From contig NC_067128.1 of NCBI RefSeq assembly GCF_021347895.1, positions 138,010-202,009 on the forward strand: DNA of 64,000 nt, in the 5' to 3' direction. Both the position numbers and the translations under genes were made by a program. The notes beneath the pieces were generated by a model. That model made no database searches. It had not been told where the DNA came from and saw only the letters and a program-made list of their open reading frames with translations. This DNA comes from Acanthochromis polyacanthus (lineage: Eukaryota; Chordata; Actinopteri; Pomacentridae). Positions 1 to 9,059 of the stretch are shown in pieces; position 1 is the stretch's first letter, and the number at the start of each line of letters is the position of its first letter.

Positions 1-1334
1 GGAAAATCTTTGGCCTGGCAGCTGTAAGTCATCAGTGGATGACTAGGCGTCTTTTCCACCATTCATCGTCTCCCTTTGACATCTCACCGACTTGTGGGTT
101 AAACCATGGGGGCCACATTGTTCACAGGTTCCCTTTGTGTTTAGCAGAGCCTTTACCTGTGTTCAGTGGTCCAGTCTTAAATCTTAAGGTCTAGGATTCT
201 GAATCAGTGGCATGGTGAGGAATGACAGAGAAAATTTTAGGCTTTGTTTTTTTTTAAATTCCAGACAAATTGTAATTCAAATACAGAAAGTGTTTGATAT
301 CAATGTAAAATTTCTTAGATACCATTCTAAATATCTGTAGCTTAGTATAAAAAAGATTCAAACAAGTCAGACAGTCAAGCAAAAGGCCTGTGATGATTTG
401 AGATGGAAGAACACGATTATGCATTCATACACTAAAGAAGGTTTTCTGCTGATCCCAGGTCTGCTCTGTTATAATCCTGCTGCCATGGCTCCTTGTGACT
501 CAGTTCATGACCAAACAATGACTGAAGTTCCAGCTGGAGATTCAGACCACACTGTTTCCATTAACAGACCACAGCACTGAGTGCACGAACAGAATAAGGA
601 AATACTGCTCTGAGGTCAGTACGTCAGATAAACGTGATGAGACTGAACTCGTGGAGTGAAATGCTTGCCTGGGGACCAGACAGCCTTTATATTGTGTATT
701 ACAAATACACATAAAGTCAGTCTGGAACTGCTCCATTGAACCAAATCTAGCCCAGAGGCGGGACTACCGATCACAGCTTGAATTGGAGAGAGCCAATCAG
801 CGTAACACATGTGTGACGCAATCACTAAGCAACCTAACAATTGCCTTTCCGCCATGATGTTTTGTAGTTTTAACAGCTTCCTTCGCCGTACAGGGGTCCT
901 GAGGAAAATCTAAGCTCTCCCTTTCAACAGTGGAGGGCAGCATTACGCATTCTATCGTACAGCCTGCTGGAATTAAAAAAAACATCCTTTTTAAAAAGAA
1001 AAGCTTTAAGAGCTGCTTCTTGTTGAGGTTTTAAGGACAAATTCAGCCCGTCCAAAACAGAGGAAAGCGCATGAGAGAAACCTCGCTCTGTTGCGGTCGC
1101 CAACTCGGCCCTGAAGATGACGCATCGTTAACTCCCGCCTCTGGTGCTCTGATTGGTTCGGTCTGATCTGCTCGGAGCTTGAAAACCTGTCAAAATGTGT
1201 CAATGGAGGAGGGCTCGACCGTATTCCCGTATATCCCTTATAACGGGAATACAGTCTAGCTAAGCTAGGCTAGTGAAATGCATCCATTGTAATTAAATAT
1301 ACACACACAGTACACCATGTTTCAAAACTACCAC
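1..1334. other. gene-free stretch with a CpG-richer core
   Basis: No coding pattern or recognisable repeat is visible. The part from about 600 to 1250 is less AT-rich and has more CpG than its surroundings, and short overlapping frames on the minus strand are not supported by any family resemblance. It could be a promoter or first-exon region of a minus-strand gene lying to the left, but nothing in the sequence proves this. Confidence 0.4.
1221..1252. repeat. perfect 10-bp inverted repeat (hairpin)
   Basis: GTATTCCCGT at 1221-1230 is answered by its exact reverse complement ACGGGAATAC at 1243-1252, with a 12-base AT-rich spacer that is itself nearly palindromic. Function unknown. Confidence 0.7.
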
Positions 1335-1775
1335 CATAGTTGTGCTGTGCAGAGTCTCCAGCCTCAGAAATGTCCAGTTAACAGCAGCTCAGATTAGAGC
1401 CCAGATAAATGCCACCCAGAGTTCTAGTAGCAGACACATCTCTACATCAACTGTTCAGAGGAGACTGACTAATCGGGACTTTATGGTCCAATAGCTGCTA
1501 AGAAACCACTACTGAAGAAAAGCAACAAGCAGAAGAGATTAATTTAGACCCAGAAACACCAGGAATGGACATTAGACCAGTGGAGATCTGGGCTTTGGTC
1601 TGATGAGTCCAAATGTTAGATCTTTGGTTCCACCCACCATGTCTTTGTGAGACCAGAAAAAGTGAACGAATGGTCTCTACATGCATGGTTCCACCATGAA
1701 GCATGGAGGAGGAGGTATGATGGTCTCTACATGCATGGTTCCACCATGAAGCATGGAGAAGGAGATATGATGGTC
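1335..1775 (+). pseudogene. decayed Tc1-like transposase relic
   Basis: Conceptual translation in shifting frames gives fragments in the order expected of a Tc1 transposase: a KPLL-like piece near 1505, the LWSDES block containing the first catalytic Asp near 1595-1620, and MKHGGG near 1698-1720. The frames are broken by many stops and shifts, there is no intact terminal repeat, and the end that should hold the second Asp and the Glu is missing. This is a dead DNA-transposon fragment. It is unrelated in detail to the intact Tc1 copy near 57 kb, whose sequence is far better preserved. Confidence 0.6.
1671..1770 (+). repeat. 50-bp tandem duplication inside the Tc1 relic
   Basis: The segment 1671-1720 is repeated directly at 1721-1770 with only a few differences (GGAGGAGGAGGTATGA against GGAGAAGGAGATATGA near the unit ends). 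It duplicates the KHGGG part of the transposase relic. Confidence 0.85.
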
Positions 1776-1789
1776 AGGGTAACCCTAAC

Positions 1790-3398
1790 TCATAGAGTTG
1801 CCCTTTTGTATGAAATGTTCTATACAAACACAGCTGCCGTGCCTTGCCTTTTACCCTTTTTCATCAGTGAACCGTCATGTTGGTCTGGTTTGAAATCTGG
1901 GAGCAGAAAACACAAGTTTGACCCATTTCTTCAGTCATGTGCAGCCACTGCTGGTGTAGTTAAAGGACAGTTTGACCTGTATTGATTTCACCTTTGTTGG
2001 TCAAACACCTTTTGTGACATCACCTAGTAACACACCCATCAATGCAGGGAAACACAGTGACCCATTGTCTATAAAATAAAGGTAGCGAAGCCCAAAATAA
2101 TCTTTTAAAATACTAACAGGTATTTGAAGGAAAACAAACAACGGATGTGCTGTTGTTGCTGAGCTTTTAACCTTAAAAACATGTTTTGGTCTTGTACGAT
2201 AATGCACTAAAATGGTTTAACCAAGAAGCAGATTTCACTACTCAATTAAAAACCAGCCCTGTAGTATTGAGAACAGTAACATAATCCATTTTTCATGCAT
2301 GCACAATTTCCTGTAAAGAATCAATAAGGTATCTATCCATCTAGAAGTGGGTTAAAATAAATTCCATCTTACTTTTCAAACATCAGACAGTTTTGGTAAT
2401 AGTTTATTTTTCCTCTGCTCTTTTTTGGTTCCTTTGTAATAAACAGCCACTGTGTTCGTAGTTTGTAGTTTTACTGTGGATTTCCTTCAGTTTCAACATT
2501 ATATCCTGAATTTTATTGATCTCAGTGTCAGTAGTCAAAATTTAACTTGTGTTCATGCAAACTTTCCACACATCATCATTATGCCTCAGGTTGGGTGTTG
2601 TGATGCAACAGACTTCAATTAGAGGTGGCAATGTGAGGTGTGGTTGCTGTTAATCCCTTAGCTGCACACTTAGACAACACACACACTCACACACACACAC
2701 ACGAACTCTTCTCACCTACTCGACCTGGGGCTGTACTGTTATCCAGCAATAACAAAACCGATGAAGCAAAAACAAATTTAATGATGCAAAAAGGTGACAT
2801 GAAACATCCACAGGGTCCAATTTAACTAATAACAAGGAACAAGAAATCGGATGAAAATCTTCAGAGCAATCGAGGGACTTTCTGTTTGTTTACTGAATAG
2901 CAAAGCCAAAAGTTTTTTAAGGTGTGATTATTTGGTCTGTATGGATTGCATCATGTTATGTAAATGCAAAATAATTGAACAGATTCTCAAATGCCAATTG
3001 ACGCTCATCCTATTACAATTTACTGCAAGGACTTGAATAATACAGTCTTATCTACCACTAGTTCAGTTAAGTATAAGATGTGAAACTGATCAGGATATCA
3101 AAGATATAAGGAATCGTATTCTTTCACATCTGGGACAAATTCTATCTTACTTTCCAGAAAAAATAGCTAAAAAAGACACATTTACTATTTTTCTAAAAAT
3201 ATTTGGAGCTGCAACAAAGTTCTGGGCTGACAGACAAGATCCGCTACACAGAAACTAACTCGTGCCAGTTAATAAACTCATATATCTTAAGAAATAAGAT
3301 GAATCTCTGAATAAAATGAATATCAGCAGCCTTATTACTGGATTCATTCAGATTTACACCAGCCAGTGAAGTTGAGTTACTTCATATCTATTAGTACG
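1790..3398. other. gene-free stretch
   Basis: AT-rich, with a short CA-dinucleotide run at about 2675-2702. No exon, RNA gene or recognisable element was found. Confidence 0.4.
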
Positions 3399-3403
3399 CC
3401 ATG

Positions 3404-3822
3404 TGTTAGAGTTGAATTTGTAAATGCATTTATCATAATCGAGCATTAGAGCATTAACTGTGTGTGCATAGTATTTTACATGACTATTTTTATAGAATAC
3501 CACTCACTCACTTCTACACACATATCTCTCCCTCTCTTGATGATTTTAGTATATTAGTATACTAGTATATTATAATCATCTCTCTCCCTTTTAGCTTAGC
3601 ACACCCCCTTGTGTAACTCGAGCTATTTCTTATCTCATGCCATGTCTTCATTTTCTAGAATAAACTTCGTGTGGGAGCAGTCTTTGTAGCTCGCACTAAT
3701 GTGTCTTGTTACACTGTGCTGTGTTACCCTTGCAAGTAAAAGTTACAGTCTCCGTGTCTTTCTGGTTCGGTGAATATCTTCTTATGTTATGTGGGAGCTC
3801 TCAGCGGAGCTTCTCTCTGACA
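3404..3822 (+). repeat. 5' LTR, TATA box lost
   Basis: Nearly identical to the 3' LTR at 6240-6669. The poly(A) signal AATAAA (near 3659) is kept. The stretch that in the 3' copy contains TATAAAA just upstream is missing here, replaced by TTCTAGA, so this LTR probably lacks its core promoter. A 42-bp imperfect palindrome lies at 3539-3580. Confidence 0.93.
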
Positions 3823-3829
3823 TATAACT

Positions 3830-3847
3830 TGGTCCTTCGATCCGGAT
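3830..3847 (+). promoter_or_regulatory. retroviral primer binding site, tRNA-Tyr type
   Basis: Seven bases after the LTR end, TGGTCCTTCGA followed by T and CCGGA matches the complement of the 3' end of vertebrate tRNA-Tyr (including CCA) at about 16 of 18 positions. The tRNA sequence is from my knowledge, not from a search. Confidence 0.75.
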
Positions 3848-4057
3848 CCGAGGATTCCTTCCCGATGTCGAGGAGAGCCGACACCGAAGTCTGTCGACAG
3901 AGATCGTCGCCAAGTAGCGAGATCTGAAAATCCTGGGACGTGAATTCGTGGCCAGGTCGGTGAAAGGAAAAGCGGTCCCTCGGCGCTGGGTGTGAATCCA
4001 AGGATCCGATCCAGGAAGTGACACCGATCAGAACCACGGGTGAGAAAGAATTCTTTG

Positions 4058-4131
4058 AATAGATTCCGCTGGCATGATAAAATAGATTCCGCCGGTATGA
4101 CAAAATAGATTTCGCCATAATGGTATGACAA
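4058..4131 (+). repeat. 23-bp tandem repeat, three units, in ERV leader
   Basis: Units beginning AATAGATTCCGC start at 4058, 4081 and 4104. The third is 28 bp and diverged. They lie between the ERV leader and the inserted MITE. Confidence 0.75.
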
Positions 4132-4143
4132 AATAGGCCTTAA

Positions 4144-4688
4144 CCCTCTGCGCTTCAGTGCGCTTCAGTGTCCCGCCGGCGGTACACTTACTAATTTGCA
4201 TAGGAATTTCAAGAACGTCCGACGGCTGCAAACACGATTATACAAACACTATACGCCGATGGAAAGCTTAGATTCTCATGAATCCGCCGGTATAAACCAC
4301 TTTCAGATGTGATTACCACAGCGGGTGAGAAAAACACATTTGTCCGACAAACAACGAATATCCATCCATCCGTTCTCTATACACGGCTTCAAAGCACACA
4401 GCGTGACTCACATTTGCGGGTTCATTATTATCCACAGAAAAAAAGATTCCACAAAAAACGGCCATAATCCAACCTTTTACATCCAGACGACACAAGCCAG
4501 TAAACTATTTTGTCCAAAACATGTCCTGAAGTCGGTATAAAATCCACGAATCGGTCGTTTTCAAGGAAATGCACCTCGCGATGCGCGTCCAATATTCCCC
4601 GTATTTTTCGTAATTTTTTTTATTTAAAAATAGAATATTAGCGATTTTTTGTACTGAAAATGGCTGGAATTGACTGCAGCTTAAAGGG
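4144..4688. mobile_element. piggyBac-like MITE, copy 1 (inside the ERV)
   Basis: The element is flanked on both sides by TTAA (4140-4143 and 4689-4692), the target duplication diagnostic of piggyBac elements. It starts CCCTCTGCGCTTCAGT and ends in the near inverse, ACTGCAGCTTAAAGGG. It is 545 bp, far too short for a transposase, so it is non-autonomous. A near-identical copy lies at about 14090-14625. A 60-codon minus-strand frame is open in both copies, but it has no family resemblance and I do not call it a gene. Confidence 0.82.
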
Positions 4689-4692
4689 TTAA

Positions 4693-5011
4693 ATAGAATA
4701 AAACAGTGCCACTGGCAGGTCCGCCGTAAGAGACCAAGGTTTAGAGTTTAGCCGTAATGAAACCGGGCACAGGTGTACACAGGTGTGAATGTGAAGTGTG
4801 ACTGGGAAATTCAAGCACATTATAAGGTCTAGAGTACCTTGCTGAATTCCTAGTTTATCATTTTCCTTGTTGTTGACGACGTACTGGTGACAAGGGGATT
4901 AAGGGCGAGCTAGACTCATAAAAACTAACACCGCTGCAGCTTATCTGCAGTACAAGGATGTGTTAGTGTCCTCCCGTTGTCTCATGCCAGAGAACTCAAC
5001 AACAAGCAGCT
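4693..5011. other. ERV leader between MITE and gag
   Basis: Untranslated leader of the endogenous retrovirus, continuing after the MITE up to the gag start codon. No open frame of note. Confidence 0.6.
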
Positions 5012-5131
5012 ATGGGACAAAAACAAAGCGTATTAGAAGGCGATGAGAAGTTTATGGAAGGATATGTGGAAGAATCAGGGAAAATAAGTCTAAAAGATGA
5101 AGAAAGAAACATAATTTCTCAGGCAAGTTAG
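5012..5131 (+). pseudogene. gag: ERV gag, N-terminal 39 codons only
   Basis: ATG at 5012 opens a 39-codon frame ending in TAG at 5129-5131. It starts MGQKQS, a typical retroviral matrix myristoylation signal with Gly at position 2. Matrix, capsid and nucleocapsid are otherwise absent. The sequence runs directly into pol-derived material, so an internal deletion has removed nearly all of gag. Confidence 0.65.
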
Positions 5132-5286
5132 ATGAGAGAGATATCTTAGAACTCCAAACTAAACTAAAAACCGAAATCCTTCAGACAAAGAGTGGGAAAA
5201 AAAAGAAGCGCAGAAAGGATGCCAATACACCTGGGAACCTAAGGAGCTGTTCGAAGGAGACCGAAGTCTGTGCACAGCCCCCTGGA

Positions 5287-5386
5287 AGTAAAAGTAGTAA
5301 AAATTGCTGAACGGCCCTCGTGGATCCACCAATCGCACTGTAAGCTGATACAACTGGAAGCAGAGCCAGATCAACCGACGGGGTAG
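5287..5386 (+). pseudogene. pol: ERV pol, C-terminal end of integrase
   Basis: The frame ending in TAG at 5384-5386 encodes a short tail with RPSWIH, which matches the conserved AWIH region near the end of gammaretroviral integrases where the Trp-Ile-His is followed by a short variable tail. Everything upstream (protease, reverse transcriptase, RNase H, most of integrase) is missing. It lies just ahead of the env start, as in intact proviruses. Confidence 0.6.
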
Positions 5387-5480
5387 CGATGGAAGTCCGA
5401 TACAAAGGGGTCAGTAGCACAATAGGGTGCTGACGTCTCAACCCGGTGAAGAAATCCACTGATCCGCGCCCAACTTTAAA

Positions 5481-6155
5481 ATGGCTCTCTGGCGACTCCT
5501 GCTAGTCGCAGGGGTGACTTTGTCACTTCTGTGGCTTTCCTTCTTCTTCCTTCCCCCTACAGGAACTCACAAGACTAAAAGAACCCATGAACACTCCATG
5601 GCAGCGACTTGGGAACCGAACCTCTGGTATAAAGCTATGAATTTTACAGCACGACAGAATAAAGTCACTAACGCACTAATTGACATAACTGATCAGCTGG
5701 AAAACGATTCTGAACTTGAGGCTATCAAGCAAATGACACTTCAGAACAGAATAGCTTTAGACCTTCTTTTCGCGGCACAAGGAGGAGTTTGTGAAGTTGT
5801 TAATGACCGTTGTTGTACATACATCCCTGATCACAAAGACTATTACACCCTAATCAGACAGAAATTGGATGAGATTAAAATAGACATTTTAAGCAACCAA
5901 GACAAAGGTATTCTTTCGGGCTGGGATTTTACCTCTTGATTTACATCTGGTGGTATTTTTCAGACTATTAAAAGATTTGTAATTATAAGTGCATGTATTT
6001 TGTTACTGTTTTGCATTTTTGCTACCTGCATTTTACCATGTTTGAGATCCATGATTTCTAAAATAATAACCACTTCTGTTGTTGCTTATGCTGCACTCGA
6101 AATGGAAGAACCACAATATGACTCTAATGATGAGAATGATGATGTTGAAGTGTAG
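5481..6155 (+). pseudogene. env: ERV env remnant: leader joined to transmembrane subunit, broken by one stop
   Basis: The open part, 5481-5939 (152 codons), starts with a hydrophobic leader (residues 1-25) and goes almost at once into the ectodomain of the transmembrane subunit. A coiled-coil heptad region is followed by the LQNR immunosuppressive-type segment at residues 87-94 and a CX6CC motif (Cys104, Cys111, Cys112), the hallmark of gammaretrovirus-type TM proteins. The surface subunit, the cleavage site and the fusion peptide are missing. A TGA at 5937-5939 interrupts the frame before the membrane span. The same frame then stays open to the TAG at 6153-6155 and contains the hydrophobic span and an acidic cytoplasmic tail. 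As it stands, any product would lack a membrane anchor. Function lost by deletion and nonsense mutation. Confidence 0.85.
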
Positions 6156-6230
6156 TTTAATGACGTGACAGTAGAAAATGTTTTACAAGATGTTGTTAAC
6201 TGATCTTCACACTTTTTGATCATGATAAAC

Positions 6231-6239
6231 AGGAGGGAA
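6231..6239 (+). promoter_or_regulatory. ERV polypurine tract
   Basis: AGGAGGGAA lies immediately before the TG that starts the 3' LTR, the position of the plus-strand DNA primer in retroviruses. Confidence 0.8.
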
Positions 6240-6669
6240 TGTTAGAGTTGAATTTGTAAATACATTTATCATAATCAAGCATTAGAGCATTAACTGTGTG
6301 TGCATAGTATTTTACATGACTATTTTTATAGAATACCACTCACTCACTTCTACCTGCACATATCTCTCCCTCTCTTGATGATTTTAGTATATTAGTATAC
6401 TAGTATATTATAATCATCTCTCTCCCTTTCAGCTTAGCACACCCCCTTGTGTAACTCGAGCTATTTCTTATCTCATGCCATGTTTTCATTCCTGCTTGTG
6501 TATAAAATAAACTTCGTGTGGGAGCAGTCTTTGTAGCTCGCACTAACGTGTCTTGTTACACTGTGCTGTGTTACCCTTGCAAGTAAAAGTTACAGTCTCC
6601 GTGTCTTTCTGGTTCGGTGAATATCTTCTTAGGTTATGTGGGAGCTCTCAGCGGAGCTTCTCTCTGACA
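6240..6669 (+). repeat. 3' LTR with TATA box and poly(A) signal
   Basis: 430 bp, TG to CA. TATAAAA at 6501-6507 is followed by an overlapping AATAAA, a compact core promoter and polyadenylation arrangement. The U3 palindrome seen in the 5' LTR recurs at 6377-6418. Because it keeps the TATA box, this copy rather than the 5' one could act as a promoter toward the right. Confidence 0.93.
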
Positions 6670-6997
6670 CCATGAAAGACAAGCCGCTGTTAAAAGAATA
6701 GTGCAGGTTCAGCTAATTATTTCCGTGCAGACAGACCTTTTACTCCCAGTCACTCGTGCATCCTAGGTAGCACGCGCCACTATTGGAGAAACACTGATCT
6801 AACCCAAGATAAGAAATGGTCAAATTCTCTTAATACTGAGAAGGATTCTTTCATATCTACTCTACCATAGTGGGTTCATCCTTAACGAAAGGAGATGAGG
6901 TAATTCATCATTCTAAAAAATTATGATTCTCTCAACACTGTTGTCATTTCCTCTGTTCCCATGTACTGTCAACATCTTTCCTTGGCCTCAATGACAT

Positions 6998-7267
6998 TTC
7001 TAACCCTAACCCCACGAACCTAATGCTTGTGACCATAGCCCTACTACCACTACTAACCCTAACCACATAAACGCTAACCCTTCTAACCGTAACTCTACTA
7101 AACCTAACCCTACTAACTCCTCTATCCATACGACCCCTAACCTTACTAACCCTACTAACTGTAACCCTCTCAGCCTCCTAGCCCTAACACTAACCCAACT
7201 AACCCTACTAACCAGACTAACACTAATAATAATATGACAACCCTACTAACCCTAACAACCCTAACCC
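6998..7267 (-). repeat. degenerate interstitial telomere-like repeat
   Basis: About 270 bp is built of imperfect CCCTAA and AACCCTACT units, the C-rich strand of the vertebrate telomere repeat interleaved with a decayed derivative. Confidence 0.7.
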
Positions 7268-8177
7268 ACTGAGGTCTAAGTGTTTCATAACATTCATAGA
7301 ACATTATTTCCTGATAATTCGACAACAGCCAGGGTGTGGCGTTATAAAGCTGTGAGCTGGTTCCTCAGAATAGGAGTGCTAGTTCTGGAAAGTCTTACCA
7401 CCACAAATATGTCTGCACTCTGAGAGGCGACTTTAAATTTACTGGAAAGTAAATTCCCTCAAACATAAGCAACAATCTGCCCTGTGCCTTCTCACAACAC
7501 AGAGACCTCCAGTCAGTCCTCTAGATGCTAAATAACAATAATACAAAGTAAAAAATAATCACACTCAAACGTTTTTGCTATGCAGTCACCCAGAGTATCT
7601 GCATCTGTCAAGGATCAGATCACTGAACTGGCCCGACAGGTGTGTGACTCAGACAAAGTCTTCCAGGAAGTTTACAGATGAACTTTCTGACTTCAGTCTG
7701 AATATTAGTAAGATACACGTGGAGCAGTGCGGTGAGATGATCTGACCCGGTTGACAGGAGCTGGTTCAGAGGCCACAAGACAATAAGAGGTAAATTAAGC
7801 TTTATTAGCATTTATTAATATTAGAACCTACATTTACAAGTGCTTTTTTTTCATCTTGTGCACTCAGGCTGGCTGTAGAGGAAAATCCTGCCCAACAACA
7901 AAGAAGATCTTCACTGACGCTCACATCTAAACAGGTAAACAGCAAAGGATGTTGGCTTGATATAATAATAATACTAATATTAATACTACTACTAATAATA
8001 ATAATAACAATAATATGCAAAAAATAATGCACTTTTCAAATCAGGAAAAAAACAACAGTGAAAGATTTGGATGCTGGAGGGTTCAAATATACAGATACAC
8101 AAATTATATCAGGTTTTGAATTCACTTTTAGAGCGACTCTGAGAAAATAGTGACGGCCAGATTCATGGAACAAAGAT

Positions 8178-8246
8178 GAGCTTAGGGTTAGGGTGGACCA
8201 AGACTTTCCATGAAACTGTGCTTAGCTAACCCTAACCCTAGCACCA
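8178..8246. repeat. inverted pair of short telomere-like repeats
   Basis: TAGGGTTAGGGT near 8180 and AACCCTAACCCTA near 8227 face each other across about 35 bases. Confidence 0.65.
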
Positions 8247-8519
8247 TACATCAGTTAAATGTACACTAAGACTTAAAGGTTCCACCTTTTGCTGTTCCGA
8301 CTCAGAAATGACAGTTTTTCAACTCAACCTTTAAATTTCTTCTGTTCTTATGACTTGAACCAAAAACTCTCTGTGCATGTTAAACTAGTTCTTATGTACA
8401 GTAACAAAACTTTGCTTGTTTCCTGGAGTCCCCCATGCATTTCATCATTAATATTATTTACTTATTAGTGTTATTATTTATTTTACTTTTATTTATTTTT
8501 ATTTATTTATTTGTTCCTT

Positions 8520-8800
8520 CCATGAAAGCGGACAACATAACTTGTGGATAAATGCACTCTACATTTTCAGATCAACACCTCCATGATTGGAAAGGAGCAG
8601 CAAGAAGAAAACAATTCTTGTATTTGCCTGCCCCCTACTTGAACAAATTAAATTTAAAAATAAAAAAGATGGTCTGACATCACATGCAGATCCTTTTCAA
8701 TAACCTACACCATCAACACTTTGATTATAACAACAAAACAAAAACAAAAAATAAAAAATAACCCATACAAGTAAAATTCAAAACAAGCTCAAAACAATTC
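8520..8800 (-). mobile_element. possible Rex1-like LINE 3' end
   Basis: The run GGAGCAGCAAGAAGAAAA near 8600, followed by a TTGCCTGCCCCCTACTTGAA stretch, resembles 15995-16040, the 3' untranslated end of the minus-strand LINE in intron 4 of the GPCR gene. No coding part is present. The similarity is partial and judged by eye. Confidence 0.3.
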
Positions 8801-9059
8801 ATCATCTTAAGTTTCAAGTACATATTGACAATTTTTCCCGTGTTTTCCTGAAACTTGTTACCTTTAGCCAAAAATTGCAAGAACCACAAAAAAACTCAAC
8901 ACACAGAGGACAAAACTGAAAGAAAAAATTAATTTTTTTAGAATGATAAATTTGTCAGATTGCTGTGGTAAACCTAACCCGAGGAGTGATGAAAAAAATA
9001 AACTGATTTGATTCATGATACATTCATAAGCACATGTTTAAAAATATCTAATTCAAACC

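Larger units (their letters stand above)
3404..6669 (+). mobile_element. defective gammaretrovirus-like endogenous retrovirus (LTR to LTR)
   Basis: Two long terminal repeats, 419 and 430 bp, start with TG and end with CA. They enclose 2.4 kb of internal sequence and are flanked by the 5-bp target duplication CCATG (3399-3403 and 6670-6674). Inside, in the expected order, are a primer binding site, a gag start, the last codons of pol, an env remnant and a polypurine tract. A complete provirus of this type is about 8-10 kb, so most of gag, pol and the surface part of env has been deleted. A piggyBac-like MITE later landed in the leader. The LTRs differ by roughly seven substitutions and two indels (counted by eye, about 2 percent), which suggests a fairly recent integration. 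It cannot replicate by itself. Confidence 0.92.
6675..8500. other. gene-free AT-rich stretch
   Basis: No coding pattern. It contains the telomere-like repeats listed separately and a TAA-rich simple-sequence run at about 7960-8016. Confidence 0.4.

Noticed and set aside
4313..4495. A 60-codon minus-strand frame open in both MITE copies
   Set aside because: The copies are recent and nearly identical, so a shared short frame is expected; no known domain.
5159..5459. Minus-strand frames of 71-92 codons in the ERV
   Set aside because: They are antisense to the pol end and env start and have no homology.
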